Shown here piece after piece: positions 43,661-52,583 of a stretch of 64,000 bases of DNA. Both the position numbers and the translations under genes were made by a program. Source of the stretch: Rossellomorea vietnamensis NBRC 101237 (lineage in GTDB: Bacteria > Bacillota > Bacilli > Bacillales > Bacillaceae_B). The DNA is taken from contig NZ_BCVQ01000008.1 of assembly GCF_001591825.1 (NCBI RefSeq), positions 1 to 64,000 on the forward strand. Reading direction: 5' to 3'. Each line of letters starts with the position of its first letter. Position 1 is the stretch's first letter. The notes under the pieces were generated by a model that saw nothing but the letters and a program-made list of their open reading frames with translations, did not search any database and was not told the origin of the DNA.

Positions 43661-43812
43661 GACCAAGCCGCCTCCGCTTTTCTTTTGTCCAGCTCCGGCG
43701 GCTAGTCCCTCGAGGTCATATGGCGAGTAACCCAAAAAGGCAAAGAGCGCCTTTCTGGGTTACTCGCCATATGCTTGTCGGGCCTGACCAAGCCGCCTCC
43801 GCTTTTCTTTTT
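43661..43812. repeat. intergenic hairpin repeat element, copy A
   Basis: The element has the right-end sequence GACCAAGCCGCCTCCGCTTT at both borders (43661 and 43787), the conserved CAGCTCCGGCGGCTAGTCCC and TCGAGGTCA, a variable left arm (43717-43741), the loop AAAGGCAAAGAGCGCCTTT, and an almost perfectly complementary right arm (43749-43773). Arm sequence (CATATGGCGAGTAACCC) is unlike copy B (CATTTCTGAAAAATCCC), yet both pair internally. It lies between yqxC and argR in an intergenic region. Confidence 0.87.
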
Positions 43813-43901
43813 TATTGTACTTCCCAACGAAATAGGCTAACATAAGCGTAGAGGTATATTTATACAGGCTTTAATCAAATGTAAGAGGTGTATGTTCTAT
43901 G

Positions 43902-44351
43902 ATGAACAAAGGGCAAAGACATATTAAAATCAGGGAAATCATTACGAATAGAGATGTGGAGACGCAGGATGAGCTGGTGGAAGGCCTGAAGAATGCAGGG
44001 TTTAATGTGACGCAGGCAACCGTATCCAGGGACATCAAGGAGCTCCACCTTGTGAAGGTTCCGCTGATGGATGGCAGATACAAATACAGCTTGCCGGCAG
44101 ATCAGCGCTTTAATCCACTTCAGAAGTTGAAGCGTACACTGACGGATGCGTTCGTGAAGGTGGATCAGGCAGGGCATATGCTGGTGATGAAAACGTTACC
44201 CGGAAATGCTAATGCCATCGGGGCATTAATCGATAATCTGGACTGGGAAGAGATTCTCGGGACCATTTGCGGGGATGATACCTGTTTGATCATTTGCCGG
44301 ACGGAAGAAGAAACGAAAGTCGTTTCAGAACGATTTTTAGATATGCTGTAA
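43902..44351 (+). CDS. argR: arginine repressor/activator AhrC (ArgR)
   Basis: A 149-residue hexameric arginine-dependent regulator. The N-terminal winged helix has [20 protein letters not shown] and [18 protein letters not shown]; the C-terminal arginine-binding domain ends with [20 protein letters not shown] and [12 protein letters not shown]. It represses arginine synthesis and activates catabolism. ATG 43902 gives the same length as B. subtilis AhrC; an ATG directly before it is an alternative. Confidence 0.96.
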   Translation: MNKGQRHIKIREIITNRDVETQDELVEGLKNAGFNVTQATVSRDIKELHLVKVPLMDGRYKYSLPADQRFNPLQKLKRTLTDAFVKVDQAGHMLVMKTLPGNANAIGALIDNLDWEEILGTICGDDTCLIICRTEEETKVVSERFLDML

Positions 44352-44461
44352 ACGATCAATATCACGGGGCTAATGGTCAGCCCTTCATACAAAATCCAAT
44401 AGGAAGCTTTTCTTTTTCATAATTTTGAGGGGAAAGTTCCTTTTTATTTGAGGTGAATGTT

Positions 44462-46171
44462 TTGCTACAAGAACTATCAATCAAAAATTTCGCCATTATC
44501 GATTCCCTTTCCCTTTCGTTTGAAGAAGGATTGACTGTATTATCAGGTGAAACGGGTGCGGGTAAGTCGATCATCATCGATGCCATTCATTTACTGGTTG
44601 GCGGCAGAGGCTCCTCTGAGTATGTACGGCATGGGGAGAAGAAGGCTGAAATTGAAGGGTTATTTATTCTTGATAATGAAACACATCCCTGCTTTCAGAA
44701 AGCGGCAGACTTCGGGATCGAGATCGAGGAAGGTATGATCGTCCTCAGAAGGGATATCTCGAGCACGGGGAAAAGTGTTTGCAGAATTAATGGGAAGCTG
44801 GTGACGATCGCCATCATGAGGGAAGTCGGGGCATCCCTTATTGACATCCACGGGCAGCACGAACATCAGGAACTCATGAATGAAAGCCTTCATCTTTCCT
44901 TATTGGACCAATTCGGAGGGAAGGATATAGCATCCGGATTATCCAGTTATGGACAAGTATACAAAGAGTATCTATCCATCTATAAGCAGCTGAACAGATT
45001 GAATGATAATGAACAGGAGATGGCTCATCGCCTGGATCTGATTCAATTTCAGCTGAAAGAGATTCAAGATGCGAATCTTCAGCTTAATGAAGATGAAGAG
45101 TTGCAGGAAGAGAAGCGGAAACTGATGAACTTTGAAAAGCTATTCGAAGCGCTTCAAACCTCGTATGACAGCATACAAGGCGAAAGAAAGGGGATGGACT
45201 GGGCAGGACTCGCTATGAGCCATCTTGAAACCGCTGCAGAAGTCGATTCTCAGTATGCAAAGACGCTTGAATCCGTATCGAATGCGTATTATATCCTTGA
45301 AGATGCCGCACATCAAGTCAGGGGTGGATTGGATATGCTTGAATTCGAGCCGAATCGCCTGGACCTGATTGAGGCAAGATTGAATGAAATCAATGGTCTT
45401 AAGAGAAAATATGGATCATCGGTAGAAGAGATTCTTGCCTATAGTTCTAAGATCGAAGAAGAAATCGAAACGATCATGAATAAGGATTCCCATGTTGAAC
45501 AATTACAAAGTAAATTACAGTCACTTGAAAAAGATCTGTCCCTCGAGGCGAAAAACCTATCGGATACTAGGAAAATGTGGGCGAAGAAATTGACCGCCAG
45601 TATCCACGAACAGTTAAAGCAGCTGTATATGGATAAGACGAAATTCGAAGTCAGGTTTGTGAAAAGCGGGGAAAACGAATCCTTTTCGTTTCATGATTTC
45701 AAGAAGGATGGTTGGGATACGGTTGAGTTTTATATTTCCACAAATCCTGGAGAGCCGTTGAAGCCGTTATCGAAGGTGGCATCAGGTGGGGAACTGTCAC
45801 GGATCATGCTTGCCCTTAAAACCATTTTCTCAAAGCATCAAGGGATTACATCAATCATTTTTGATGAGGTTGATACAGGTGTGAGCGGCAGGGTCGCCCA
45901 GGCCATTGCTGAAAAGATCTACCAGGTTGCCGTCCATTCACAAGTGATGTGCATCTCTCACTTGCCTCAGGTGGCAGCCATGGCCGATTGTCATTTGTTC
46001 ATTTCGAAAAAAATGTCAGGAGGCAGGACGAGCACCATGGTGAAGCGTCTTCAGGAAAAAGAGAAGATCAGGGAAATTTCACGTATGATTTCAGGAGTGG
46101 AAATAACCGATCTGACGCTTGAGCATGCAAAGGAATTACTGCAACTGGCCGGTTCCATTAAAGAGACATGA
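44462..46171 (+). CDS. recN: DNA repair protein RecN
   Basis: RecN (569 residues) is an SMC-like ATPase that is first on the scene at double-strand breaks. The Walker A GETGAGKS is at 29-36, the ABC signature SGGELSRIMLALK and Walker B SIIFDEVDTGVSG lie in the C-terminal half, and a coiled coil lies between. I take TTG 44462, 6 bases after TTTGAGGTG, so that the protein starts at LQELSIKNFAII as in B. subtilis; GTG 44453 is part of the ribosome site. A terminator follows. Confidence 0.96.
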   Translation: MLQELSIKNFAIIDSLSLSFEEGLTVLSGETGAGKSIIIDAIHLLVGGRGSSEYVRHGEKKAEIEGLFILDNETHPCFQKAADFGIEIEEGMIVLRRDISSTGKSVCRINGKLVTIAIMREVGASLIDIHGQHEHQELMNESLHLSLLDQFGGKDIASGLSSYGQVYKEYLSIYKQLNRLNDNEQEMAHRLDLIQFQLKEIQDANLQLNEDEELQEEKRKLMNFEKLFEALQTSYDSIQGERKGMDWAGLAMSHLETAAEVDSQYAKTLESVSNAYYILEDAAHQVRGGLDMLEFEPNRLDLIEARLNEINGLKRKYGSSVEEILAYSSKIEEEIETIMNKDSHVEQLQSKLQSLEKDLSLEAKNLSDTRKMWAKKLTASIHEQLKQLYMDKTKFEVRFVKSGENESFSFHDFKKDGWDTVEFYISTNPGEPLKPLSKVASGGELSRIMLALKTIFSKHQGITSIIFDEVDTGVSGRVAQAIAEKIYQVAVHSQVMCISHLPQVAAMADCHLFISKKMSGGRTSTMVKRLQEKEKIREISRMISGVEITDLTLEHAKELLQLAGSIKET

Positions 46172-46202
46172 AAAGCTATCCAATTCGGGTAGCTTTTTTT
46201 TC
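46171..46202 (+). terminator. intrinsic terminator of recN
   Basis: AAAAGCTA / TAGCTTTTTTTT hairpin with an 11-base loop and a T8 tract. Confidence 0.88.
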
Positions 46203-46297
46203 ATGATTACCAGTTATAAATGTGGCTTTTAAAGGCAAAATTAAAACTGTAGCCAATAGTAAGTGTTTGTGGATTAGAAGCGAGGAGAGTGAATATA

Positions 46298-47587
46298 TTG
46301 AGTTTAGATTGGGTAAGGAAATGTATAGGTGGAATTCTCCTTGTTTCGCTTTGTCTTATTGGTTTTTACAAACCGGTTCAACAATTTGTCAATACTCCGA
46401 ACTCTGTAAGGATGATGGAAGGGGATCAAGTTGCTCTCCCTAAGGCTGCATCCGTCACGACCTTGGGTTCGTCGCATAATGAGCATGTTCAATTGGAAGA
46501 AGGGAAAGGCCAGCTCTCCATCCAGGGAAGCTCTGTAGGTAAGGACGAAGTGGTCTTCGAGCTTGCCGGCCTGCCCATCAAAAAGGTCGATGTAGAAGTA
46601 CTGAAAGATTTTAAAGTGATTCCCGGTGGACAATCCATCGGAGTAAAATTAAATACTGTCGGGGTGTTAGTAGTTGGACATCATCTGGTGGAAACCGATG
46701 GTGGGAAGATGTCACCCGGCGAAAAAGCCGGGATTCAGGTTGGCGACATGATTACTGAAATTAATGGAACGAAGATTGAAGAACTTGCCGATGTTGCTCC
46801 TTTTGTACAGAAGGCAGGAGAAGAAGCGAAATCTCTTGACGTCGTCATCAAGCGGGATCAAAAGACCGTGAAGACACAATTGCTTCCTTTGAAGGAAAAA
46901 GGGGACAAAAACTATAAACTAGGCCTGTATATCCGTGATTCGGCGGCAGGGATCGGGACGATGACATTTTATGATCCAAAGTCGAAGAAATACGGAGCCC
47001 TCGGCCATGTGATTTCAGATATGGATACGAAGAAACCGATCGTTGTTGAAAACGGGGAGATCGTGAATTCTGAAGTCACTTCGATTCAAAAAGGGACGGA
47101 TGGAAAACCAGGAGAGAAACTGGCCCGCTTTTCGTCTGACCGGAATGTCATCGGTAACATTAAGCGTAACAGTCCTTTTGGGATTTTTGGTGAATTGAAT
47201 CAGTCCATTGAAAACGACTTGATGGATAAGCCGATGCCAATCGCTCTGTCTCATCAAGTGAAAGAAGGACCGGCACAAATTTTGACCGTTGTGGATGGGA
47301 AAGAAGTTGAAATGTACGATATTGAAATCGTCAGTACCATCCCTCAGAAGTATCCCGCAACAAAAGGGATGGTCTTGAAAGTGACGGATCCTGAGTTGCT
47401 CAAGAAAACAGGTGGAATCGTACAGGGGATGAGCGGAAGTCCCATCATTCAAAATGGGAAGGTCATCGGGGCTGTCACCCATGTGTTTGTCAATGACCCA
47501 ACCAGTGGATATGGGGTCCACATTGAATGGATGCTGAGTGAAGCAGGAATCGATATTTATAAAAAAGATCATAACCGGGCAAGCTGA
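46298..47587 (+). CDS. spoIVB: SpoIVB peptidase (sigma-K checkpoint)
   Basis: SpoIVB (429 residues) is the serine protease that the forespore secretes into the intermembrane space to trigger pro-sigma-K processing. It has a membrane anchor (about residues 9-27), a PDZ domain (about 105-195, with [19 protein letters not shown]) and the S55 protease domain with GALGHVISD (His) and S379 in [22 protein letters not shown] 46298 is chosen behind AGCGAGGAGAG; GTG 46289 lies inside that site. I could not identify a sigma-F/G promoter with confidence. Confidence 0.95.
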   Translation: MSLDWVRKCIGGILLVSLCLIGFYKPVQQFVNTPNSVRMMEGDQVALPKAASVTTLGSSHNEHVQLEEGKGQLSIQGSSVGKDEVVFELAGLPIKKVDVEVLKDFKVIPGGQSIGVKLNTVGVLVVGHHLVETDGGKMSPGEKAGIQVGDMITEINGTKIEELADVAPFVQKAGEEAKSLDVVIKRDQKTVKTQLLPLKEKGDKNYKLGLYIRDSAAGIGTMTFYDPKSKKYGALGHVISDMDTKKPIVVENGEIVNSEVTSIQKGTDGKPGEKLARFSSDRNVIGNIKRNSPFGIFGELNQSIENDLMDKPMPIALSHQVKEGPAQILTVVDGKEVEMYDIEIVSTIPQKYPATKGMVLKVTDPELLKKTGGIVQGMSGSPIIQNGKVIGAVTHVFVNDPTSGYGVHIEWMLSEAGIDIYKKDHNRAS

Positions 47588-47593
47588 AAGTGG

Positions 47594-47646
47594 AAAACCC
47601 TTACGAAAGTACCGAAACCAGGTACTTATAAGGGTTCTTTTTTTTG
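47594..47646 (+). terminator. intrinsic terminator of spoIVB
   Basis: AACCCTTACGAAAGTACC / GGTACTTATAAGGGTTCTTTTTTTT is a long hairpin with an internal mismatch and a T8 tract. Confidence 0.9.
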
Positions 47647-47703
47647 TAGTTCTTTTTACATCCGTTTGCCAAAGAGAGTTGATCCTTGATAAAATAAAGA
47701 ATA

Positions 47704-47741
47704 TTCGACAAAACGAATCGTGAATATCGAATAGGGTCGAA
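47704..47741. promoter_or_regulatory. Spo0A boxes upstream of spo0A
   Basis: TTCGACA (47704-47710, the reverse of TGTCGAA) and the near match GGTCGAA (47735-47741) lie about 150-190 bp before spo0A. Together with the box at 47824 they suggest autoregulation by Spo0A~P, as in B. subtilis. Confidence 0.65.
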
Positions 47742-47804
47742 ATATAAAGAAATCGTTAGAAAATCGAAGAAAATATAATAATTTTCAAGTTTTTTTCAAA
47801 AATA

Positions 47805-47833
47805 AAAGGAATTTAGGTTGCATTGTCGAAAAA
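47805..47833 (+). promoter_or_regulatory. sigma-H promoter of spo0A overlapping a 0A box
   Basis: AAAGGAATT (47805-47813), 11-bp spacer and GTCGAAAAA (47825-47833) fit the sigma-H pattern RNAGGAWWW-N11-12-RNNGAATWW with one mismatch. A perfect 0A box TGTCGAA (47824-47830) covers the -10, so bound Spo0A would compete with or adjust polymerase binding. Confidence 0.72.
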
Positions 47834-47890
47834 GTAATTTAGAATAAAATTACAGAGATGAATTAATTAGGATTGAGGAGGAAACCTGTA

Positions 47891-48670
47891 GTGAAATCGA
47901 TAAAAGTATGTGTTGTGGATGATAACCGTGAGCTGACGTCTTTATTGGAGGACTATATTGCTTCGCAAAATGATATGGAAGTAGTAGGGATTGCCCATAA
48001 TGGTCAAGATTGTTTAGATTTATTGGAGGAAGTCGATCCGGATGTCCTGGTTTTGGATATCATCATGCCTCACCTGGACGGGCTGGCGGTGCTTGAACGA
48101 CTTCGTGAAAAGAAGGGAATTCCAAACGTCATCATGCTTACGGCCTTTGGTCAGGAAGATGTGACGAAGAAAGCTGTCGACCTTGGAGCTTCTTATTTTA
48201 TTTTAAAGCCATTCGATATGGAAAACCTAGTGAGTCATATCAGACAAGTCAGCGGTAAATCAAACTCAATCATCAAAAAACCTTCCTCATCCAGAATGAA
48301 TACAGAACAAAAACCAAGGAACTTGGATGCAAGCATCACCAGCATCATCCACGAAATCGGCGTGCCGGCACATATTAAAGGATACTTATATTTACGTGAA
48401 GCCATTTCTATGGTGTATAACGATATCGAGTTACTCGGGTCCATCACAAAGGTCCTTTACCCGGATATTGCTAAGAAATACAATACGACCGCATCACGTG
48501 TGGAACGCGCGATCCGTCATGCCATCGAAGTGGCCTGGAGCAGAGGGAATATTGATTCCATTTCTTCTTTATTCGGATACACAGTCAGCATGTCTAAGGC
48601 AAAACCAACAAACAGTGAATTCATTGCAATGGTAGCGGATAAACTGCGCCTGGAGCATATGGCTTCTTGA
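47891..48670 (+). CDS. spo0A: sporulation master regulator Spo0A
   Basis: Spo0A (259 residues) is the phosphorelay response regulator. The receiver has D10/D11, phosphoacceptor D56 in [12 protein letters not shown] and the [12 protein letters not shown] switch lysine. After a variable linker (about 123-145) the effector domain [21 protein letters not shown] to the [19 protein letters not shown] is almost identical to the B. subtilis protein. It starts at GTG 47891 behind GAGGAGGAAA. Upstream are 0A boxes and a sigma-H promoter. Confidence 0.98.
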   Translation: MKSIKVCVVDDNRELTSLLEDYIASQNDMEVVGIAHNGQDCLDLLEEVDPDVLVLDIIMPHLDGLAVLERLREKKGIPNVIMLTAFGQEDVTKKAVDLGASYFILKPFDMENLVSHIRQVSGKSNSIIKKPSSSRMNTEQKPRNLDASITSIIHEIGVPAHIKGYLYLREAISMVYNDIELLGSITKVLYPDIAKKYNTTASRVERAIRHAIEVAWSRGNIDSISSLFGYTVSMSKAKPTNSEFIAMVADKLRLEHMAS

Positions 48671-48724
48671 AAGAGTAAGGAATAATAATACAATCACTTT
48701 CCAAATTGAATTTTACATGACCAT

Positions 48725-48756
48725 CCCTCTGATTATTCGGGTCAGGGGGTTTTTGT
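48725..48756 (+). terminator. intrinsic terminator of spo0A
   Basis: CCCTCTGA / TCAGGGGG hairpin with a TTATTCGGG loop and T5. Confidence 0.82.
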
Positions 48757-48844
48757 TTGCAGATTTTCAGCTCTTTGTCTTTCCAAAGCCACATCACACC
48801 CTATTACAATCGCCTCTTTTATTCAAAAATGGTGGTTCGCCCTT

Positions 48845-48871
48845 ACAGCCTGTCCCCTGCGTCATAAGATA
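48845..48871 (+). promoter_or_regulatory. sigma-K-like promoter of the small repeat protein
   Basis: AC (48845-48846), a spacer of exactly 16 bases and CATAAGATA (48863-48871) fit the sigma-K pattern AC-N16/17-CATANNNTA. The start codon of the small gene is 39 bp downstream. Confidence 0.55.
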
Positions 48872-48909
48872 AAGTGTAGTGCAAAAACGAAATAGGGGGA
48901 GGTGAGATT

Positions 48910-49122
48910 ATGGGATACTACCGTGATAATAACGATGTAGGAGGATCCTATGACCGTTGCAGAAACAATGATGTGGCAGGAGCTTCCGACAACAACTTCA
49001 GAGTGCCTGTCAGAGCTTATATCAGAGGAGAAGATTTCTGCAGAGCCGTTCGCCGTTGCAGGGATAACGATGTAGCCGGAGAAATGGACAACCGTCGCAG
49101 ATGCCGCTGCCGCTGGTTCTAA
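48910..49122 (+). CDS. small Asp/Arg/Cys-rich repeat protein, putative spore coat component
   Basis: I do not recognise this 70-residue protein. It contains three imperfect copies of a motif [Y/C]R[D/N]NDVxG followed by D-N: YRDNNDVGGSYD, CRNNDVAGASDN and CRDNDVAGEMDN. Five cysteines and many arginines are present, and the end is RRRCRCRWF. A good ribosome site (GGGGGAGGTG) precedes ATG 48910 and a terminator follows 24 bases after the stop, so it is a real monocistronic gene. A sigma-K-like promoter lies upstream. Small, Cys/Arg-rich, late mother-cell products are often coat or crust proteins, which I infer here. Confidence 0.72.
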   Translation: MGYYRDNNDVGGSYDRCRNNDVAGASDNNFRVPVRAYIRGEDFCRAVRRCRDNDVAGEMDNRRRCRCRWF

Positions 49123-49145
49123 TTAAATGGCGCCATAAAACGCGA

Positions 49146-49175
49146 AAAACCCTGAGTCCCTCAGGGTTTTTTTGA
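49146..49175 (+). terminator. intrinsic terminator of the small repeat protein gene
   Basis: AAAACCCTGAG / CTCAGGGTTTTTTT hairpin with a T7 tract. Confidence 0.9.
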
Positions 49176-49268
49176 TGATAGGCGTTAAAGGGTACATTCT
49201 TTGAGGAAGGTGCAAATAAGTATATAATGAAGTCAATCTACATATAGAAAAGCAAAGGAAGTGAACTC

Positions 49269-50003
49269 ATGACGCTGATTTTTGCTCATCGTGGATCTGC
49301 GGGTACCCATCCGGAAAATACTATGGAAGCTTTCTATGAAGCGGAGCGAGTGAGGGCTGACGGGATTGAATTGGATGTTCAGCTGACAAAAGACGGAGAA
49401 ATGGTCGTCATACATGATGAAACCGTCGACAGGACGACCAATGGAAAAGGGTTCGTCAAAGATTATACGTTAAAAGAAATTCAAAAGCTCCAGGCGAATT
49501 TCAAATTCAAAAGTAAACTATTCAAGAAAAATCGCGTTCCGTCATTGAGGGAGGTCTTTCAGTGGCTAAAGGGAAATGACCTTCTTTGTAATATCGAGTT
49601 GAAAAACAGTATCATGGATTATCAAGGCCTGGAAGAGAAGGTGATCGGACTGATCAAGGAGTTTGGATACGAGGATCGGATTATCATCTCTTCTTTTAAT
49701 CATTATTCGATTGTGGCCTGTTACCGTTTGGAGCCCGCCGTTGAAATCGCGCCACTTTACTCATCACGCTTATTCATGCCCTGGATTTATGCCCAGTCAA
49801 TAAGGGCGAAAGCGATACACCCCAACTTGAAAGCGATAAGGGATGAGATGATCATCGAAGCGATGAATAACGGTATTGGTGTCAGACCTTACACGGTGAA
49901 TAAGGTGGATCAAATGGAAAGGTTACTGAATCTGGGCTGTACTGCATTTGTAACGGATTATCCTGAAAAAGCATGGAATCTGAGGGAAAACAAGAAAGGC
50001 TAG
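49269..50003 (+). CDS. yqiK: glycerophosphodiester phosphodiesterase YqiK
   Basis: This 244-residue GDPD-family TIM barrel hydrolyses glycerophosphodiesters to glycerol 3-phosphate and an alcohol. The catalytic set H7-R8, E18, E34, D36 and H49 (FAHRGSAGTHPENT, GIELDVQLT, VIHDETVDRTTNG) is complete. No signal peptide, so it is cytosolic. ATG 49269 has AAAGGAAGTG upstream; the position after spo0A matches B. subtilis yqiK. Confidence 0.93.
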   Translation: MTLIFAHRGSAGTHPENTMEAFYEAERVRADGIELDVQLTKDGEMVVIHDETVDRTTNGKGFVKDYTLKEIQKLQANFKFKSKLFKKNRVPSLREVFQWLKGNDLLCNIELKNSIMDYQGLEEKVIGLIKEFGYEDRIIISSFNHYSIVACYRLEPAVEIAPLYSSRLFMPWIYAQSIRAKAIHPNLKAIRDEMIIEAMNNGIGVRPYTVNKVDQMERLLNLGCTAFVTDYPEKAWNLRENKKG

Positions 50004-50030
50004 CGCATACATAGCGCTAGCCTTTCTTGT
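49996..50030. terminator. bidirectional terminator yqiK / yqzF
   Basis: GAAAGGCTAGCGC / GCGCTAGCCTTTC is a perfect 13-bp stem with a loop ATACATA, flanked by A- and T-rich sequence on the two sides. The yqiK stop codon is within it. Confidence 0.85.
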
Positions 50031-50256
50031 TGAATCGGGACTGAACCTTATTGCGTTTTCGGTCACGATGCAGGACGAAACCTGCAATGAAGCCCAGACC
50101 GCAAACAAAAAAGACTAACCCGATCATGAATTGAAGCCAAAGATAAGGGATCGGAGGCTGCAGGATCCCGAATAACATATCTCTCATCAACTTAATCCCG
50201 AGAGCTGCGAATGCTCCGGGGACCAACATGATTATCAGTGCAATAAGACGGACCAT
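50017..50256 (-). CDS. yqzF: DUF2627 membrane protein (YqzF-like)
   Basis: A 79-residue protein with two membrane helices (MVRLIALIIMLVPGAFAALG and about residues 37-60) and a basic C-terminus HRDRKRNKVQSRF. It fits the DUF2627/YqzF family. I choose ATG 50256, because the upstream ATG at 50265 sits too close to the AAAAGGAG site. Divergent from bkdR. Function unknown. Confidence 0.82.
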   Translation of the reverse strand: MVRLIALIIMLVPGAFAALGIKLMRDMLFGILQPPIPYLWLQFMIGLVFFVCGLGFIAGFVLHRDRKRNKVQSRFNKKG

Positions 50257-50344
50257 GAGATGCATAACTCCTTTTCGTTTCCATACTAAAATTCTAACTC
50301 CAAGCAGAGAATTGTCAAGTTTCGAAAAGTAGTGTAACATTATG

Positions 50345-50386
50345 GGTGTGAAAAAAATTGCAGGTGTCGGGGTGAAGAAAGTTGCA
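50345..50386. promoter_or_regulatory. two BkdR-type enhancer motifs at the bkdR start
   Basis: GGTGTGAAAAAAATTGCA (50345-50362) and GGGGTGAAGAAAGTTGCA (50369-50386) match the motif AGTGTGAAGAAAATTGCA found before the sigma-54 promoter at 52456-52473 in 16 and 15 of 18 positions. The second copy covers the ribosome site and TTG start of bkdR, which suggests autorepression. Confidence 0.6.
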
Positions 50387-52448
50387 AGAGGTTCTAATTG
50401 TCGGCGGTGGTAAGGGTGGAACAGCCATCCTGCAGATCCTCCACGAGGTTTCCGTCATGAAAGTGATCGCTGTTGTAGATGTAAATGAAAACGCTTCAGG
50501 CATTAAGCTCTCAAAGGAACTTGGCATCCCTGTCGGTACAGATTGGCGACCATTCCTCAGTGACTCCGTAGACATCGTCATCGAGGTAACGGGTGAACAG
50601 GAAGTGTTTGAACAAATTAGGGATCACCGTGGAAAGAATACGGTTCTCATCCCTGGGAGTGTGGCTTTCCTTATTTCAAAGCTCCTCGAAGAAAAAGAGG
50701 ATCTTATCCATCAATTGACGAGCGAGTCCTTTAAAAGGGACCTTATCTTTAATTCAACTGATGATGGCATGGTCGGAATCGATGATCAAGGCATTGTCAT
50801 GCTGTTTAATAAAAGTGCAGAGAGAATGATCGGCAAACACCAGGAAGAAGTGATGGGCCTTCATATTTCTGAAGTGATACCTGAGAGCAGGCTGACCAGA
50901 ACCATTGAAACAAGACGGACAGAAATCAATCAGGAAGTCATCCTTGGAAACGGATTGAAGATCATCTCCAACCGGATCCCAATGATCACGGAGCAAGATG
51001 AAATCATCGGTGCCTTTTCAGTGTTTAAAGATATCACAGAAGTAGTGAATCTGGCAGAGGAAATCACCAACCTCAAAGAGATCCAGACGATGCTGGAAGC
51101 TATCATCCATTCCAGTGATGATGCGATTTCAGTTGTCGATGAAGAGGGTAAGGGAATTATGATCAACCCTGCTTACACGAGGATCACGGGACTTTCCCGG
51201 GAGGAAGTGATCGGTAAGCCTGCGACGGCGGATATCTCTGAAGGGGAGAGTATCCATTTGAAAGTGCTGCAAACACGGAGAGCGATCCGTGGCACGAGGA
51301 TGAGGGTAGGACCCAACCGTAAAGAAGTCATCGTGAATGTTGCCCCAATCATTGTAAACAATAAGCTTAAGGGGAGTGTCGGCGTCATTCATGACATGTC
51401 GGAAATACAATCTCTCACCCAGGAATTGGACCGGGCGAGGAGGATCATCCGAACCCTTGAAGCGAAGTATATGTTCGAGGATATCATTGGTGACTCAGAG
51501 GAAATGATGATCGCCATAGAGCAAGCGAAACTAGGCGCGAAAACACCTGCTACCGTCCTGCTCCGCGGAGAATCGGGGACCGGGAAGGAATTATTTGCCC
51601 ATGCCATACATAATGCGAGTGACCGTAAATTCAATAAATTCCTCAGGGTCAACTGTGCCGCATTATCGGAGAACCTGTTGGAAAGCGAATTATTCGGGTA
51701 TGAAGAAGGCGCCTTTTCCGGTGCAAAGCGTGGCGGGAAACGCGGATTGTTTGAAGAAGCAAATAATGGAAGTATCTTCCTTGATGAAATAGGGGAACTG
51801 AGTGCCAATACACAAGCGAAATTATTAAGGGTCCTGCAGGAAAATGAAATTGTGAGGGTCGGAGGGACGAAATCGATTCAAATCAATGTCAGGGTCATTG
51901 CCGCTACGAACGTAAATCTTGAAAAGGGAATAGCCGATGGATCCTTCAGGGAAGATTTGTATTATCGCCTCAACCGGATGCCGATTCAAATTCCTCCGTT
52001 AAGGCAGCGTAAATCCGATATACCACTGATTACGGAAACCCTGATTACAAAGATCAATCAGGATTACGGAAGGAACGTCGAGGGAGTGACGGCTTCGGCC
52101 ATGGATAAGCTGATGAATTATCATTGGCCCGGGAATGTAAGGGAGCTTGAAAATGTGTTGGGAAGAGCCATCATCTTCATGAACTACAATGAAGTTCAAA
52201 TTGATGGAAAGCATTTACCTCAATTAGAAAATACGGCCAAGCCCATGGTCAACGCAGCCGAACTTCCGTTTCAAGTCGATGAAGATCTTGCAACCCAGGT
52301 TGAAAAGTATGAAAAAAATATAATTCAAAAAGTTTTAGAGCAGAATAATGGTAATAAGACGGCTACTGCTAAAACACTGAATGTATCGGTGAGAAACTTA
52401 TATTATAAAATTGAAAAATATAACATTGAAATAAATAGCATGAAGTAA
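50382..52448 (+). CDS. bkdR: sigma-54-dependent transcriptional activator BkdR
   Basis: BkdR (688 residues) activates the branched-chain keto acid operon. The domains in order are an NAD-binding-like N-terminal segment ([17 protein letters not shown]), two PAS domains (about 118-230 and 238-345), an AAA+ sigma-54 interaction domain with Walker A GESGTGKE (396-403) and an Fis-type HTH at the end ([20 protein letters not shown]). The sigma-54 contact loop reads GAFSGA (443-448) instead of the usual GAFTGA. It starts at TTG 50382 with GGGGTGAAG before it. Confidence 0.94.
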   Translation: MQEVLIVGGGKGGTAILQILHEVSVMKVIAVVDVNENASGIKLSKELGIPVGTDWRPFLSDSVDIVIEVTGEQEVFEQIRDHRGKNTVLIPGSVAFLISKLLEEKEDLIHQLTSESFKRDLIFNSTDDGMVGIDDQGIVMLFNKSAERMIGKHQEEVMGLHISEVIPESRLTRTIETRRTEINQEVILGNGLKIISNRIPMITEQDEIIGAFSVFKDITEVVNLAEEITNLKEIQTMLEAIIHSSDDAISVVDEEGKGIMINPAYTRITGLSREEVIGKPATADISEGESIHLKVLQTRRAIRGTRMRVGPNRKEVIVNVAPIIVNNKLKGSVGVIHDMSEIQSLTQELDRARRIIRTLEAKYMFEDIIGDSEEMMIAIEQAKLGAKTPATVLLRGESGTGKELFAHAIHNASDRKFNKFLRVNCAALSENLLESELFGYEEGAFSGAKRGGKRGLFEEANNGSIFLDEIGELSANTQAKLLRVLQENEIVRVGGTKSIQINVRVIAATNVNLEKGIADGSFREDLYYRLNRMPIQIPPLRQRKSDIPLITETLITKINQDYGRNVEGVTASAMDKLMNYHWPGNVRELENVLGRAIIFMNYNEVQIDGKHLPQLENTAKPMVNAAELPFQVDEDLATQVEKYEKNIIQKVLEQNNGNKTATAKTLNVSVRNLYYKIEKYNIEINSMK

Positions 52449-52455
52449 TTTGCAG

Positions 52456-52473
52456 AGTGTGAAGAAAATTGCA
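52456..52473. promoter_or_regulatory. BkdR-type enhancer upstream of the bkd sigma-54 promoter
   Basis: AGTGTGAAGAAAATTGCA is the third copy of the motif seen twice at the bkdR start. It is centred about 80 bp before the expected start site of the sigma-54 promoter, a usual enhancer distance. It is preceded by TTTGCA, giving TGCA at both ends. Confidence 0.62.
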
Positions 52474-52515
52474 TAGATAGTTTCGGTTTTATAAAGCGTT
52501 TTCAGGATTTGAAAG

Positions 52516-52533
52516 TTGGCACGCTTCTTGCAT
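52516..52533 (+). promoter_or_regulatory. sigma-54 (SigL) promoter of the bkd operon
   Basis: TTGGCACGCTTCTTGCAT matches the -24/-12 consensus TGGCACG-N4-TTGCA perfectly. GG (52518-52519) and GC (52530-52531) are separated by 10 bases as required. Confidence 0.96.
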
Positions 52534-52583
52534 GTAGTTAATTGGGAACACAATAACAGAAAAAAGGGGTTGAAACGACATAC

